From the NCBI GenBank assembly GCA_020636935.1, contig JACJWW010000001.1:62001-126000 (forward strand): a stretch of DNA of 64,000 nucleotides, read 5' to 3'. Below the pieces are notes generated by a model that searched no databases, was not told the origin of the DNA, and worked only from the letters and a program-made list of their open reading frames with translations. Of this stretch, positions 1-8,466 are shown in pieces; the stretch's first letter is position 1; each line of letters opens with the position of its first letter. The DNA comes from Nocardioidaceae bacterium (GTDB lineage Bacteria > Actinomycetota > Actinomycetes > Propionibacteriales > Nocardioidaceae). Both the position numbers and the translations under genes were made by a program.

Positions 1-666
1 CCAGACCTCATCTGGAGCACCCTGAGTCACGATCTTCCCATTGCGCATCACCGCCAGCCGATCGGCAACCGCAAAGGCCTCTTCCTGGTCGTGGGTCACC
101 ATTACGGCAGTCGTAGCCGACTTCGCCAAGATCGCTTTGAGGTCGCCGGCCAGTCGCTCCCGCAACTCGCTGTCCAGGGCGCTGAGCGGCTCATCAAGGA
201 GCACCATTCGGGGGTTGGCTGCCAGAGCACGAGCAAGGGCAACTCGTTGACGCTCGCCCCCACTGAGAGTCTCGGGGCGCCTTTGCTGCTGATGCGCTAG
301 GTCGACGAGGGTCAGCAACTCCGCGACACGTGCTCGGATCTGAGCTTTGGGCAATCGCTGGAGCCGCAACGGATAGGCCACATTTGCCGCCACATCCAGG
401 TGCGGAAACAACTGACCGTCTTGAAACATCATGGCAAACCCACGCTTGTGAGTAGGCACCGCTGCCAGATCAATCCCGTCATAGGCAATCGAACCCGAAT
501 CCACTGGCACCAGACCCGCAATAGCTCGCAACAGCGTTGACTTGCCACACCCAGACGGCCCCAAGACGGCCAAGACCTCGCCTCGCGGCAGTGACAGGCT
601 CACCTCGTCTACTGCCACCACATCGTCGAAGCAGACACTCAAGTGGTCAACGACCAGGCCGCCCAT
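1..666 (-). CDS. thiQ: Thiamine-type ABC transporter ATP-binding protein (partial, C-terminus outside window)
   Basis: ATPase that energises uptake by the neighbouring permease and binding protein. The reading frame is open to the window edge, so 222 residues are seen. Walker A GPSGCGKST lies at residues 36-44, the signature LSGGERQR near 132, Walker B MVLLDEP near 156, followed by an H-loop VTH. The ATG overlaps the permease stop (ATGA), so the two are translationally coupled. ThiQ rather than a generic Fe/spermidine ATPase is inferred from the TPP riboswitch at the head of the operon and the ThiP-like two-domain permease. Confidence 0.85.
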   Translation of the reverse strand, partial: MGGLVVDHLSVCFDDVVAVDEVSLSLPRGEVLAVLGPSGCGKSTLLRAIAGLVPVDSGSIAYDGIDLAAVPTHKRGFAMMFQDGQLFPHLDVAANVAYPLRLQRLPKAQIRARVAELLTLVDLAHQQQRRPETLSGGERQRVALARALAANPRMVLLDEPLSALDSELRERLAGDLKAILAKSATTAVMVTHDQEEAFAVADRLAVMRNGKIVTQGAPDEVW

Positions 667-2300
667 CACCGGACCCCAACCGTGCTCGGGCGCAGCCGTT
701 GGGCTGCCAAGATCACCGTGGTGGTGGTCGCCGCCAGAAGAACTGCAGCGGCCAGCGCAATCGTGAAGTTTTCCGGTTCGCGACGGCCCAGGAGTTGGTA
801 GATCACGACTGGGAGGGTCGGATTGCCCTGCCGGACCAGGAAGCTCGTGGCACCGAACTCGCCAAGGGAGACTGCGAAGGCGAATCCAAACGCGCCAACG
901 AGTGAGCGCCATGCGAGTGGCAACTCGACATTCAGCAGCACTCGCGATGGAGAAGCGCCAAGCGCAGCAGCGGCCTGAAGTTGCCGGTCATCGATCGAGC
1001 TGAGCACCGGCGCCATGGCTCGTACGACGAGCGGCAAGGCAACCAGAGACTGGGCAATCGGCACCAGCCACCACGATCCCCCCAGCGACATCGGGGGTCC
1101 GTAGACGGTGATCAGCAGACCAAAGCCCACAGTCACCGCGGAGACTCCCAAAGGGAGCATGAAGATCCCGTCAAAGACAGCCGCAATCCGGCGACCCGCT
1201 CGAGTGGGGTGCCTGCGGGTCACCAACACCGCGACGATCATCCCCAGCGACAATGCCATGGCACTGGCCGTGAATGCTGTGATCAGCGAAGTGATCAAAG
1301 CCGACACTGGGGAGGTCAACAAGACATCGCCAACGCCAGTGGTGAGCAATCCCGCGTAGTTGGCCAAGGTCCATGCACCCTCCCGCCGCAGCGACGACAC
1401 ACCCATCGAAACCAGGGGCAACAAGAGGAAGGCCAGCACAAAGGCCGTCAGCAGGAGCACCGGCCATTGTCGCCAACTCACCTTGGACAAGTGCTCCTGA
1501 TGCCTTTCGACCGGCGCCCGGTCGCGGCGTACGACATAGGTCAAGGTGAGCAGCAGGAGCAGGACGGTCAACTGCAGCACCGAAAGAGCCGCTGCAGCGG
1601 TGAGGTCGAGTTGGGTGGTGGTGAGCAGGTAGATCTCGGTCTCGAGGTTTGCATAGCGCAGGCCGCCCAGGATCAGCACGATGCCGAAGGCAGTCGCGCA
1701 GAAGAGGAAGACCACACCTGCGGCTGCGACGATCGCCGGCAGGAGTGCCGGCAGCGTGATGGTCGTGAACACTTGGAGGGGGCTGGCTCCCAGGCTCATC
1801 GCAGCTTGGCCACGTCGTGGATCGAGATCAGCCCAAAACGCACCTACACTCCGCACCACGACGCTTATGTTGAAGAAGACCATCGCGGCCACAATCGCCC
1901 CCGGGCTGCCATCCAGACCGAGTCCACCCAAGAGGCCGCCCTCCATCAGCAGACGCCGAAAGGCGATGCCAACCACGATCGTAGGCATCACAAAGGGCAC
2001 GAACACCACGGCCTGGAGCAGGCCTTGTCCTGGGAAGCGCAGGCGGTGCAGCACGAAGGCCACTGGCACCCCCAACAGCACCGCGAGCATCGTGGCCGTT
2101 GCTGACGACCAGAGCGTGAACCACACCACTCGGCCCACGCGGCCGCCTGACAGGGAGGCGATGAAGTCCGCTGGCGCAAACACTCCTTGCGGCCAAAGTC
2201 CGCGCCCAAGCATGCCTGCGACGGGGTAGAAGAAGAAGACCACCAACACCGCGAGCGGGATCGCAGCCCATGCAATCCGCAGTACCCGCTGCCCATGCAT
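666..2300 (-). CDS. thiP: Thiamine ABC transporter permease, two fused permease domains
   Basis: Membrane permease of 544 residues, close to the roughly 536 of E. coli ThiP, with about twelve hydrophobic segments. Two EAA-type cytoplasmic loops are visible, one in each half (AAMSLGASPLQVFTTITLP near residue 170 and AAALGASPSRVLLNVELP near 447), the places where the ATPase docks. This fused BPD_transp_1 arrangement is typical of ThiP and of iron(III) FbpB-type permeases; the TPP riboswitch upstream favours thiamine or a thiamine phosphate. It starts 10 bases after the thiB stop and overlaps thiQ by one base. Confidence 0.85.
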   Translation of the reverse strand: MHGQRVLRIAWAAIPLAVLVVFFFYPVAGMLGRGLWPQGVFAPADFIASLSGGRVGRVVWFTLWSSATATMLAVLLGVPVAFVLHRLRFPGQGLLQAVVFVPFVMPTIVVGIAFRRLLMEGGLLGGLGLDGSPGAIVAAMVFFNISVVVRSVGAFWADLDPRRGQAAMSLGASPLQVFTTITLPALLPAIVAAAGVVFLFCATAFGIVLILGGLRYANLETEIYLLTTTQLDLTAAAALSVLQLTVLLLLLTLTYVVRRDRAPVERHQEHLSKVSWRQWPVLLLTAFVLAFLLLPLVSMGVSSLRREGAWTLANYAGLLTTGVGDVLLTSPVSALITSLITAFTASAMALSLGMIVAVLVTRRHPTRAGRRIAAVFDGIFMLPLGVSAVTVGFGLLITVYGPPMSLGGSWWLVPIAQSLVALPLVVRAMAPVLSSIDDRQLQAAAALGASPSRVLLNVELPLAWRSLVGAFGFAFAVSLGEFGATSFLVRQGNPTLPVVIYQLLGRREPENFTIALAAAVLLAATTTTVILAAQRLRPSTVGVR

Positions 2301-2310
2301 GGTCGTGGTC

Positions 2311-3363
2311 CTATCGGGTCACGATCTCGCGCCAGGCCTTGACCAGCTCTGGGGTATCGCCCAACTCGTCCTCAGTCAACACCAGTGGGTCGACAGCAGT
2401 CGGGGCCCACTTGGCCCATGCCGCAGGGAGTTTGATCGCACTGTCGATCGGGTAGACATACATCTGCTCGGGCAACTGCTGCTGGAACTTGCGACCAAGC
2501 ATGAACTGCACGAACTCCTCGACTTCAGCGCTCTTTTCGCTGCCCTGCAGGGCGCCGGCGTATTCCACGTCGCGATAACAGGTGTCGAGAAGGGCCGCAG
2601 TGGTTGGCGCCTCTCCACCGGCCGGGATGGTGAATGGCGGCGATGATGAGTAGGACACCACGATCGGGCGGGTCCCCTGACCCGACCCTGCGGAGAAGTC
2701 CGTCTCGTAGGCCTCGGTCCAGCCTGAGACGACCTTGGTGTCATTGGCCATCAGTTTCTCCCAGTACGCCGGCCAGCCCTTGCCCTCGGCCGCGACAGTG
2801 GCCAAAAGGAAAGCCTGACCTGGAGACGAAGTGTCTGCTCCTGGGGTGACGAAGAGCCCGCGATATTCCGGTCGAGTCAAGTCCGCAAGCCCGCTGGGAG
2901 CCGGCTTGCCCTTGGCCGCAAACCAAGCCTTGTCCACATTGAGACAGACATCGGAGAAGTCGATCGGCGCCGCAAGGTCTGTGCGGATCGCTTTTGCCTC
3001 GTCGTACGCCGAGTCAGGCACATCCACGTCAGCTTCGGTCAAGATGCCGTTTTCCAGCGCTCGCACAAGCAGTGGGTTGTTGAGCCCGAAGACTCCATCG
3101 GCAATCGGGGCGCTCTTGGTGAGGATGAGCTTGTTGGTCATCTCGCCGGCATCACCGAGCTTGGCGATCTTCACCTTGATGCCGGTCTGTTGGGTGAAGT
3201 CGGCCATCACGGATTTGTCCATCGCCCAAGAGTCGTGGGTGGCGATGGTTATCGACGGCGAAGACGACTCGGCCTGGTCACCCTGCCCACAAGCGGTGAG
3301 CAGGCCAAAGCAGGCGATGGTGGCGCAGATGGCCGCAAGGCGGCGGGAGGTGGTGACAGTCAC
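2311..3363 (-). CDS. thiB: Thiamine ABC transporter substrate-binding lipoprotein
   Basis: Extracytoplasmic binding protein of 350 residues, first gene of the thiB-thiP-thiQ operon. I place the start at GTG 3363, seven bases after AAGGAG (3371-3376). Upstream in-frame ATGs lie inside the TPP riboswitch and would add an unlikely N-terminus. The protein then begins with a short basic stretch, a hydrophobic segment and the lipobox LLTAC (Cys25), so it should be lipid-anchored outside the membrane. The body is a family 1 extracellular solute-binding fold (ThiB/TbpA type), with the early motif ITIATHDSWAM typical of ThiB. Ligand identity is inferred from operon and riboswitch. Confidence 0.85.
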   Translation of the reverse strand: MTVTTSRRLAAICATIACFGLLTACGQGDQAESSSPSITIATHDSWAMDKSVMADFTQQTGIKVKIAKLGDAGEMTNKLILTKSAPIADGVFGLNNPLLVRALENGILTEADVDVPDSAYDEAKAIRTDLAAPIDFSDVCLNVDKAWFAAKGKPAPSGLADLTRPEYRGLFVTPGADTSSPGQAFLLATVAAEGKGWPAYWEKLMANDTKVVSGWTEAYETDFSAGSGQGTRPIVVSYSSSPPFTIPAGGEAPTTAALLDTCYRDVEYAGALQGSEKSAEVEEFVQFMLGRKFQQQLPEQMYVYPIDSAIKLPAAWAKWAPTAVDPLVLTEDELGDTPELVKAWREIVTR

Positions 3364-3376
3364 GAGGGAGCTCCTT

Positions 3377-3483
3377 CGACTTCCTTCGCTGGCATGACCC
3401 AGTGCAGGTTCTAGGGTCTGCGCCATCACGCACTCTCAGCACCACCGGCTCGGCTCCCCGAGCCCTCAGCACTCCCCTGTCGG
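3377..3483 (-). promoter_or_regulatory. TPP riboswitch (THI element)
   Basis: On the minus strand all conserved THI blocks occur in order: GGGGAGTGC, CTGAGA (3434-3439), GACCCT, GAACCTG (3405-3411), CTGGGTCATGCCAGCGAAGG. The closing helix P1 pairs CCGAC (3479-3483) with GTCG (3377-3380). The 3' strand of P1 directly abuts the thiB ribosome site AAGGAG at 3371-3376, so TPP binding probably blocks translation initiation rather than forming a separate terminator. I see no terminator hairpin with a U-tract between aptamer and start codon. Confidence 0.93.
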
Positions 3484-3530
3484 ACGCCACCACTCTACCC
3501 AAGCGTTTACCCGCGCAGGCAGTACCCCGA

Positions 3531-3725
3531 TCAGACGAGGGCATCCTCGAGCAGAACAGCCGGCGGCACGCTGACTCGAAGTCCCGGGCTGCTGTTTGAT
3601 GTCACCGACACCACGAGCATGTCGCCGACCGATTCGGTCCATGTCTCACGCACCACCACGCCTTTGACCACTTGGCCCAAGACTTCGACGTTGACGCTAT
3701 CTCCCAATCGCGAACGCATTTGCAT
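3531..3725 (-). CDS. Small hypothetical protein (64 aa)
   Basis: Predicted 64-residue soluble protein rich in valine and polar residues (begins MQMRSRLGDSVNVEVLGQ), probably a small beta-sheet protein. I recognise no family. The start at ATG 3725 is chosen because GGAGG lies 8 bases upstream; a longer frame to 3791 lacks such a site. It lies on the same strand just upstream of the thiB riboswitch, with 47 bases between its stop and the aptamer, so it may be a separate transcription unit. Confidence 0.45.
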   Translation of the reverse strand: MQMRSRLGDSVNVEVLGQVVKGVVVRETWTESVGDMLVVSVTSNSSPGLRVSVPPAVLLEDALV

Positions 3726-3797
3726 GATCCTCGCCTCCCTGGCTTTGCCTCTCAACCAATATGACGAGGTCAGTCGGGAAGAGGCACGCAAATCGCT

Positions 3798-4862
3798 CTA
3801 ACTTATCCCAAATGGGGCAGACCGGTATAGTCGGGTTTGCCCATTGTCTTCACTGCTCAACCGCCCCTGCAAAGCGAGAAGGTTCAGGTGCGCCAGGGTC
3901 TCAAACGCCGCCATCACCTGGTCGAAGGGGCCCAACTCATCGCGAGTGCGATTGCGCCGGGTCCAAGGGATCAAGGCCGCCACCTCCCACGCCGTACTCG
4001 CCCCTTGGGCCACCGCCTCAACACATTGCTGCAGTCGCTCCTCATGATGCGCGAGCAATTCATCAACTCGATCATGCGATGAGACCGCAACCGGGCCATG
4101 GGCAGGCAGGAGTGCCATGTCGGGGAGTGCACGCACTTTCACAAGCGACTCCAAGAAGTCTTTCAAGGGTTGCTCAACCCAAGCAGGTTCAAAACCGATC
4201 GAAGGGGTGATCGTGGGGAGCACATGGTCACCTGCGAAAAGCACACCTGCCTGGATGTCGGCGAAGACATAGTGGCCTTGGGTGTGACCCGGTGTCGACA
4301 CCGCGGCCAACTGTCGAGTGCCCAGGTCGATGGTGAAGTCGCTGTCCAGCCAGGTGGAGGGATAGCCATAGTCATCCGTGCTCGGTCGCACATGCCCCTC
4401 AAAAAGCTTGCGCCAGGCTTCGGCCACCTCGTCAGCACCAGCCTGCAGGAGGCGATCGACATTCGGATCCTGGGTCAGAGTGTCTGAATGCATCACATCC
4501 AGCGAGGCCTTGTCACCGATGCCCAGGCTCACGTCTGCACCGGTCTCCTGCCCAACGACATATGCCTGGGTGTAGTGGTCACGATGCACGTGGGTGACCA
4601 GGAATCGCTGGATGTCACGTTGGGTGTAGCCCAGCTCCTTGAGCCCGCTGATGAACAGCTCCTGCGCCTGTGGGATCGCCCAACCGCCATCGATCAACAC
4701 GAGTCCTTGATCGGTCTCGGTGATGTAGACATTGACGGCACGCAGTGCATCCATCGGCAGGGGCAATGGCATCCGGTGTACGCCGGGGCTCACCTCGTAG
4801 ACACCGGGCTCGGTCCAATCGCCGACTCCGGCCCGCTGTTCGGCTGCGTTGTCCATTGCCAT
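3798..4862 (-). CDS. MBL-fold metallo-hydrolase
   Basis: Metallo-beta-lactamase-fold hydrolase of about 354 residues. The dinuclear metal motif HVHRDH is at residues 91-96 (ATG 4862 start), with further ligands in TPGHTQGHYVF and LLPAHGPV, as in glyoxalase II-like hydrolases. A C-terminal winged-helix-like extension (AFETLAHLNLLALQGRL) is typical of the LACTB2/Rv3677c-type subfamily. Substrate unknown. The start is uncertain: TTG 4868, ATG 4862 and ATG 4856 are all possible and none has a good ribosome site. Transcribed divergently from the MazG-like gene. Confidence 0.8.
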   Translation of the reverse strand: MAMDNAAEQRAGVGDWTEPGVYEVSPGVHRMPLPLPMDALRAVNVYITETDQGLVLIDGGWAIPQAQELFISGLKELGYTQRDIQRFLVTHVHRDHYTQAYVVGQETGADVSLGIGDKASLDVMHSDTLTQDPNVDRLLQAGADEVAEAWRKLFEGHVRPSTDDYGYPSTWLDSDFTIDLGTRQLAAVSTPGHTQGHYVFADIQAGVLFAGDHVLPTITPSIGFEPAWVEQPLKDFLESLVKVRALPDMALLPAHGPVAVSSHDRVDELLAHHEERLQQCVEAVAQGASTAWEVAALIPWTRRNRTRDELGPFDQVMAAFETLAHLNLLALQGRLSSEDNGQTRLYRSAPFGIS

Positions 4863-4909
4863 AGTCAACCATCATCACCCGACCACACCACCGACAATTC
4901 GCCAAGGCG

Positions 4910-4915
4910 TAGCGT
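4910..4915 (+). promoter_or_regulatory. -10 box of leaderless promoter (MazG-like gene)
   Basis: TAGCGT followed by 7 bases and then ATG 4923; no ribosome site is present. Fits the TANNNT-N6/7-start pattern seen at eleven other genes here. Confidence 0.5.
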
Positions 4916-4922
4916 GCTCGGC

Positions 4923-5204
4923 ATGGACTTGACCCAACTCCAAGCAGTCATCGAGCAGACCTATGGCGCCCGCGATCGCGCGCGCGGCGTGCCCAGCACG
5001 GTGGCGTGGTTGGCTGAGGAGGTGGGTGAGCTCGCCCAGGCAGTCCGGAAGGGTACCCCCGAGCAGCAGGCCCACGAGTTCGCCGATGTAATCGCCTGGA
5101 CGGTGTCCTTGGCCAACCAGATGGGCATCGACCTCAGTGCTGCTGTGCAGCGCTATGCCGACGGATGTCCGCGCTGTGGCGCCGTACCTTGTGACTGCGC
5201 ATAG
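4923..5204 (+). CDS. MazG-like nucleotide pyrophosphohydrolase
   Basis: Small all-alpha NTP pyrophosphohydrolase-like protein of 93 residues. The MazG metal-binding pattern is visible as EEVGELAQAV around residues 35-44 and FADVIAWTVSLANQMG near 62-77. The family hydrolyses non-canonical or excess (d)NTPs. The C-terminus carries a compact CPRCGAVPCDC cluster that looks like a small zinc-binding tail. The start at 4923 is set by the upstream -10 box and by the MazG N-terminus MDLTQLQAVIEQ; a longer in-frame extension antisense to the MBL gene is spurious. Convergent with the next gene, 11 bases apart. Confidence 0.75.
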   Translation: MDLTQLQAVIEQTYGARDRARGVPSTVAWLAEEVGELAQAVRKGTPEQQAHEFADVIAWTVSLANQMGIDLSAAVQRYADGCPRCGAVPCDCA

Positions 5205-5215
5205 GGTGCCGCTGG

Positions 5216-6298
5216 CTAATGCGCAACCAGGCCGCGACCGGTGATCATCGGGAGGTCTTTTGCAAAGACCAGGCCAGGTTCAGCTTCAATCACAGCCGGG
5301 ATCGAGTTGATCAGTCTCTGTGCAGTCACGATCATCCCTGAGATGTTGTGATCACCGTGCTCACCGTGATGGCTGAACTCCACGGTCATCATCGGCTCAC
5401 CTTCGATCTCGATCCGATAGCAGCCATCCCCGGCATTGGGCACCGGCCAGTCCAGATGCTCATCGACCGCGGTGCGCGTGACGTGCTCGAGGATCACGCG
5501 GGGTTGGCCGTTGACCTTGCCGATCACCCTGAAGAGCACCGCGCCCATCGTGCCAGCCCCAATATCGACGCTGAGAGTGGAGATGTCCTTGTCTGCTGGA
5601 CGGCGCTCGACGTACTCCTCCAACTCTGGGTCGAGGTCGACGTCAAGGCCGGCCGCGATCTGCCGCACCACAGGGCCCCACGCACTGCTCAAGATGCCGG
5701 GTTGCCACATCAGGACCTCAGCGCCCAGAGGCTTGCCGAACCCGAACAGATCCTGCATCACCACTGGCTGCACATAGGTGGCGTAGTCAGCGATCTCACT
5801 GACCTTGATCAGGTCGATGCGCTGTGACAGGGAGGTCATCGCAAGGGGCAAGACATCATTGGCAAAACCGGGATCGATGCCGTTCACAAACAGTGATGCG
5901 CCTGTAGTGGCGCCTGCCGCATTGATCTCATCGACGAGATTGTCCAGGCCCAAGCCATTGGGATAACACAACAGCACTGGCCCACTGGAGACCACATCAA
6001 TGCCGTGTCGGATCATCTCGGTGAGGTCGGCAATGGCCTCGAAGATGCGGTCGTCGGTCATCGCTGTGTGCACGATCGCGTCTGGAGCCAATTCCCAGAT
6101 CACGGACTTGTCATTGGTGGCGGCCACGCCGAGCGAGCGTCCGAGATTTGCGAGCTCACCGGCGTCTTGCCCCACCTTGCCTGGATCGGAGACCCAAACC
6201 CCAACCAAATCCAACTCCGGATGGGCGTCCACACCCACGATCGCATGCCTACCGACCGTGCCCGTGGCCCAAACCACTACTCGCTTCTTGGGCATCAC
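5216..6298 (-). CDS. DapB-like NAD(P)-dependent amine/oxo-acid dehydrogenase
   Basis: Protein of 360 residues with an N-terminal Rossmann nucleotide motif [12 protein letters not shown], followed by a dihydrodipicolinate-reductase-like C-terminal domain. It resembles the actinobacterial family annotated as dihydrodipicolinate reductase-like or 2,4-diaminopentanoate dehydrogenase-like, which is longer than true DapB (about 245-270), so it is unlikely to be the lysine enzyme. It overlaps the upstream SDR gene by 4 bases (ATGA), so the two are co-translated and may act on the same substrate, possibly in steroid or lipid catabolism. Exact reaction unknown. Confidence 0.75.
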   Translation of the reverse strand: MMPKKRVVVWATGTVGRHAIVGVDAHPELDLVGVWVSDPGKVGQDAGELANLGRSLGVAATNDKSVIWELAPDAIVHTAMTDDRIFEAIADLTEMIRHGIDVVSSGPVLLCYPNGLGLDNLVDEINAAGATTGASLFVNGIDPGFANDVLPLAMTSLSQRIDLIKVSEIADYATYVQPVVMQDLFGFGKPLGAEVLMWQPGILSSAWGPVVRQIAAGLDVDLDPELEEYVERRPADKDISTLSVDIGAGTMGAVLFRVIGKVNGQPRVILEHVTRTAVDEHLDWPVPNAGDGCYRIEIEGEPMMTVEFSHHGEHGDHNISGMIVTAQRLINSIPAVIEAEPGLVFAKDLPMITGRGLVAH

Positions 6299-7089
6299 GA
6301 CTCCACGTCTGGGATCGGCATCGAAAAGTTGGGTACCTGCAAACCACCGTCAACTTCAAGCACCTTGCCAGTCAGATAGCGGCCGGCGGGACTGGACAAA
6401 TAGACAACAGCCGCCGCGATGTCTTCAGGTATGCCCACCTCACGTAGAGGAGTCGCCCCAGTCATTTCCGCCATCAGGTTCTTGTCAGAAGCCACGATCT
6501 CCAAGGCACTGGTCATGATCGACCCGCAGGCAATCGCGTTGACCCGGATGCGGGGATTCAGATCCAAGGCAGCCAACTTGGTGTAATGCGCCAAGGCAGC
6601 CTTCACCGTGCCGTAGGCGAGATAGCCTCGGGCAGCCGCACGCCCTACGACCGACGAAATGTTGATCACAGAGGCGTCATCACTGCGCAGCAGATGCGGG
6701 ATGGCCGCCTGCGTGAGCGCGTGCGCCGTACTCACATTGAAGTGGAAGGCACCTTCAAGCTGTTTGACGCTGGTGTCGATGAAGGAGTTGGGCAATGCGC
6801 CGCCAACGTTGTTGACCACAATATTGAGCTTGCCGAAATGATCCACCGCCTCATCGGCCAGAGCGGCTGCCTGATCCAGATCATTGACATCAGCCGCAAC
6901 CACATGGACGCGTCTCCCCAGGGCCCTGATCCGCTCGGCGACCTCATCGAGCTGGCTCGTCGTACGGGCTGAGATCAGCACGTCGGCCCCTGCCTCGGCG
7001 AGGCCCACCGCACTGGCGGCACCAATGCCTCGGCCGGCACCAGTCACGATGGCCACTTGGCCAGTCACCCTAAATCGATCCAGAATCAT
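6295..7089 (-). CDS. SDR-family NAD(P)-dependent oxidoreductase
   Basis: Classical short-chain dehydrogenase of 264 residues: cofactor motif TGAGRGIG at 16-23, NNVG at 93-96, catalytic Ser in INISSVV (near 145) and YGTVK at 159-163, all present. The C-terminal VDGGLQVP is the usual SDR end. Substrate unknown; the family includes 3-oxoacyl and hydroxysteroid dehydrogenases. First gene of a two-gene operon with the DapB-like protein, with a leaderless -10 box (7096-7101) immediately upstream. Confidence 0.88.
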   Translation of the reverse strand: MILDRFRVTGQVAIVTGAGRGIGAASAVGLAEAGADVLISARTTSQLDEVAERIRALGRRVHVVAADVNDLDQAAALADEAVDHFGKLNIVVNNVGGALPNSFIDTSVKQLEGAFHFNVSTAHALTQAAIPHLLRSDDASVINISSVVGRAAARGYLAYGTVKAALAHYTKLAALDLNPRIRVNAIACGSIMTSALEIVASDKNLMAEMTGATPLREVGIPEDIAAAVVYLSSPAGRYLTGKVLEVDGGLQVPNFSMPIPDVES

Positions 7090-7095
7090 GCAGGC

Positions 7096-7101
7096 AATCT
7101 A
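7096..7101 (-). promoter_or_regulatory. -10 box of leaderless promoter (SDR operon)
   Basis: On the minus strand TAGATT, then exactly six bases (GCCTGC), then ATG 7089. There is no room for a ribosome site. Confidence 0.6.
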
Positions 7102-7113
7102 ACCTGCCCAGGA

Positions 7114-7896
7114 TCAACTCATCGCAGTGGCCGACACAGTCAGGCGGCCACCATCCAAAATGACGCCCTTCTCTCCACGCACGACGAAGCTGCCGTCATC
7201 GCATCCATGAAGGGACAGAGGCTCCCCCAGGCGAGCAGGAGCGACGAACCGCGCTCGCATCTCATGCACCCGCTCAGCTGGAAGGTGGTGATGCTGCACC
7301 AGCGAGACCAGCCCCCGAGCGAAGGTGATCAGTCCCGGTTGCACGGGTCGGGTCTGTCCGGGATCAGGAGCTTCGGTGGCATCTGGCCGCACCTTGCGGT
7401 AGACGGCTGTATCCGCGTGAGCCAAGGGCAAGACAAAATCAGGACGACACTCACCGAATGTCTCACTGCGCGGAGGGGCGGGCCCACCGAATCCACCACC
7501 ATCTGGCACATAGACCACGAAGTGGACGGTGAAATACTCGCTGGCAACCTCAACGTCTACCAGTGCCGCTCGCCCGGTGTCCCAGACGACGGGTACACGG
7601 GCTGCCATATCGAGCCAGCCGCCCGTGGGCAATGGGCGTTTCATGGTCAAGGTGAGCCCAGCAAGCATCGTGCGGGTGTGATCGAAGTCAGCAGCAGTCA
7701 CCAACTCATGCATCGCCCATTCCGACAGCGGCAGAGCATATGAAGGGCATGCAGGCTGACCGTCTTCAAAGAGCACGTCGAAGCTCGAGGCATTGTCCCC
7801 TGCGATCATCAGGGCGTAGTAGGTCATCTCCGACTCAGACAACTCCACGCGCCGTCGACCGAGGTCAACACCAGCCAAACCCCGCAGAGAGCTCAC
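7114..7896 (-). CDS. Hotdog-fold MaoC/thioesterase-like protein
   Basis: Predicted 260-residue protein with features of the MaoC dehydratase/thioesterase hotdog superfamily: an N-terminal segment YYALMIAGDNASSF and a C-terminal half with HMLPAERVHEMRARFVAP-like strands, suggesting two hotdog repeats. It probably acts on an acyl-CoA. Start GTG 7896 is chosen because a TATACT box lies exactly six bases upstream; the frame stays open further but into the divergent regulator gene. Divergent from a MarR regulator and next to a WS/DGAT, which suggests lipid metabolism. Family placement is by eye only. Confidence 0.55.
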   Translation of the reverse strand: MSSLRGLAGVDLGRRRVELSESEMTYYALMIAGDNASSFDVLFEDGQPACPSYALPLSEWAMHELVTAADFDHTRTMLAGLTLTMKRPLPTGGWLDMAARVPVVWDTGRAALVDVEVASEYFTVHFVVYVPDGGGFGGPAPPRSETFGECRPDFVLPLAHADTAVYRKVRPDATEAPDPGQTRPVQPGLITFARGLVSLVQHHHLPAERVHEMRARFVAPARLGEPLSLHGCDDGSFVVRGEKGVILDGGRLTVSATAMS

Positions 7897-7902
7897 AGAA
7901 CC

Positions 7903-7908
7903 AGTATA
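7903..7908 (-). promoter_or_regulatory. -10 box of leaderless promoter (hotdog gene)
   Basis: TATACT on the minus strand, six bases, then GTG 7896. Faces the divergent promoter of the MarR gene, 41 bases away. Confidence 0.65.
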
Positions 7909-7949
7909 TTCAGGACTCCGACCTGAAGCGGCGTTCCGTAAAACCCACA

Positions 7950-7955
7950 TAGCAT
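7950..7955 (+). promoter_or_regulatory. -10 box of leaderless promoter (MarR gene)
   Basis: TAGCAT, six bases (CGGGAT), then GTG 7962. No ribosome site. Confidence 0.6.
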
Positions 7956-7961
7956 CGGGAT

Positions 7962-8447
7962 GTGAGTGAAATCCACGACGAATCCATTTGGCTCGATGGC
8001 GAGGAGCGCAGGGCTTGGTTTGCCCTGGTGAGCGTAATGATGCGCTTGCCGCACGCATTGGATGCTCAAGTACGCCGAGACGCCAATTTGACCCACTTCG
8101 AGTTCAGCGTGCTCACGGTCTTGTCGAACAGCCCAGATCACAAGATGAAGATGAGTACCCTCGCCGCAACTGTTGACGGATCCCTCTCCCGCTTGTCGCA
8201 AGTCGTCACCCGCCTTGAGAAACGCAATTGGGTGTGCCGCCTACCAGATGAGCATGATGGCCGCACCACTCACACGCAACTGACCCCCGAAGGACTCGCG
8301 ATGGTTGAAGCAGCCGCACCTGGCCATGTGGCGCTGGTCCGCCAGCTCGTGATCGATCCACTGACCCGCGAACAGTTGACCCAACTTGCTGACATCGGGG
8401 AACGGATCATGGCCGCCACCGATCCGAGTCATCATCTCCCCGGTTGA
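7962..8447 (+). CDS. MarR-family transcriptional regulator
   Basis: Winged-helix regulator of 161 residues. The MarR core is clear: FEFSVLTVLSNSPDHKMKMSTLAA leads into the recognition region SLSRLSQVVTRLEKRNWVCR and the wing with DEHDGRTTHTQLTPEG. It starts with GTG 7962, placed by the -10 box six bases upstream. It is divergent from the hotdog gene (65 bases between starts) and 19 bases upstream of the WS/DGAT gene, so it likely controls both and its own promoter. The effector may be an acyl-CoA or a phenolic compound (inference). Confidence 0.88.
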   Translation: MSEIHDESIWLDGEERRAWFALVSVMMRLPHALDAQVRRDANLTHFEFSVLTVLSNSPDHKMKMSTLAATVDGSLSRLSQVVTRLEKRNWVCRLPDEHDGRTTHTQLTPEGLAMVEAAAPGHVALVRQLVIDPLTREQLTQLADIGERIMAATDPSHHLPG

Positions 8448-8466
8448 CCCAATGGAGGACCAACGC

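Noticed and set aside
981..2105. Long plus-strand open frame opposite thiP
   Set aside because: It is Gln/His/Arg-rich low-complexity translation typical of the antisense of a high-GC membrane protein gene; no ribosome site or family.
3364..3429. Upstream ATG starts for thiB
   Set aside because: They lie inside the TPP aptamer and give no signal peptide at the N-terminus.
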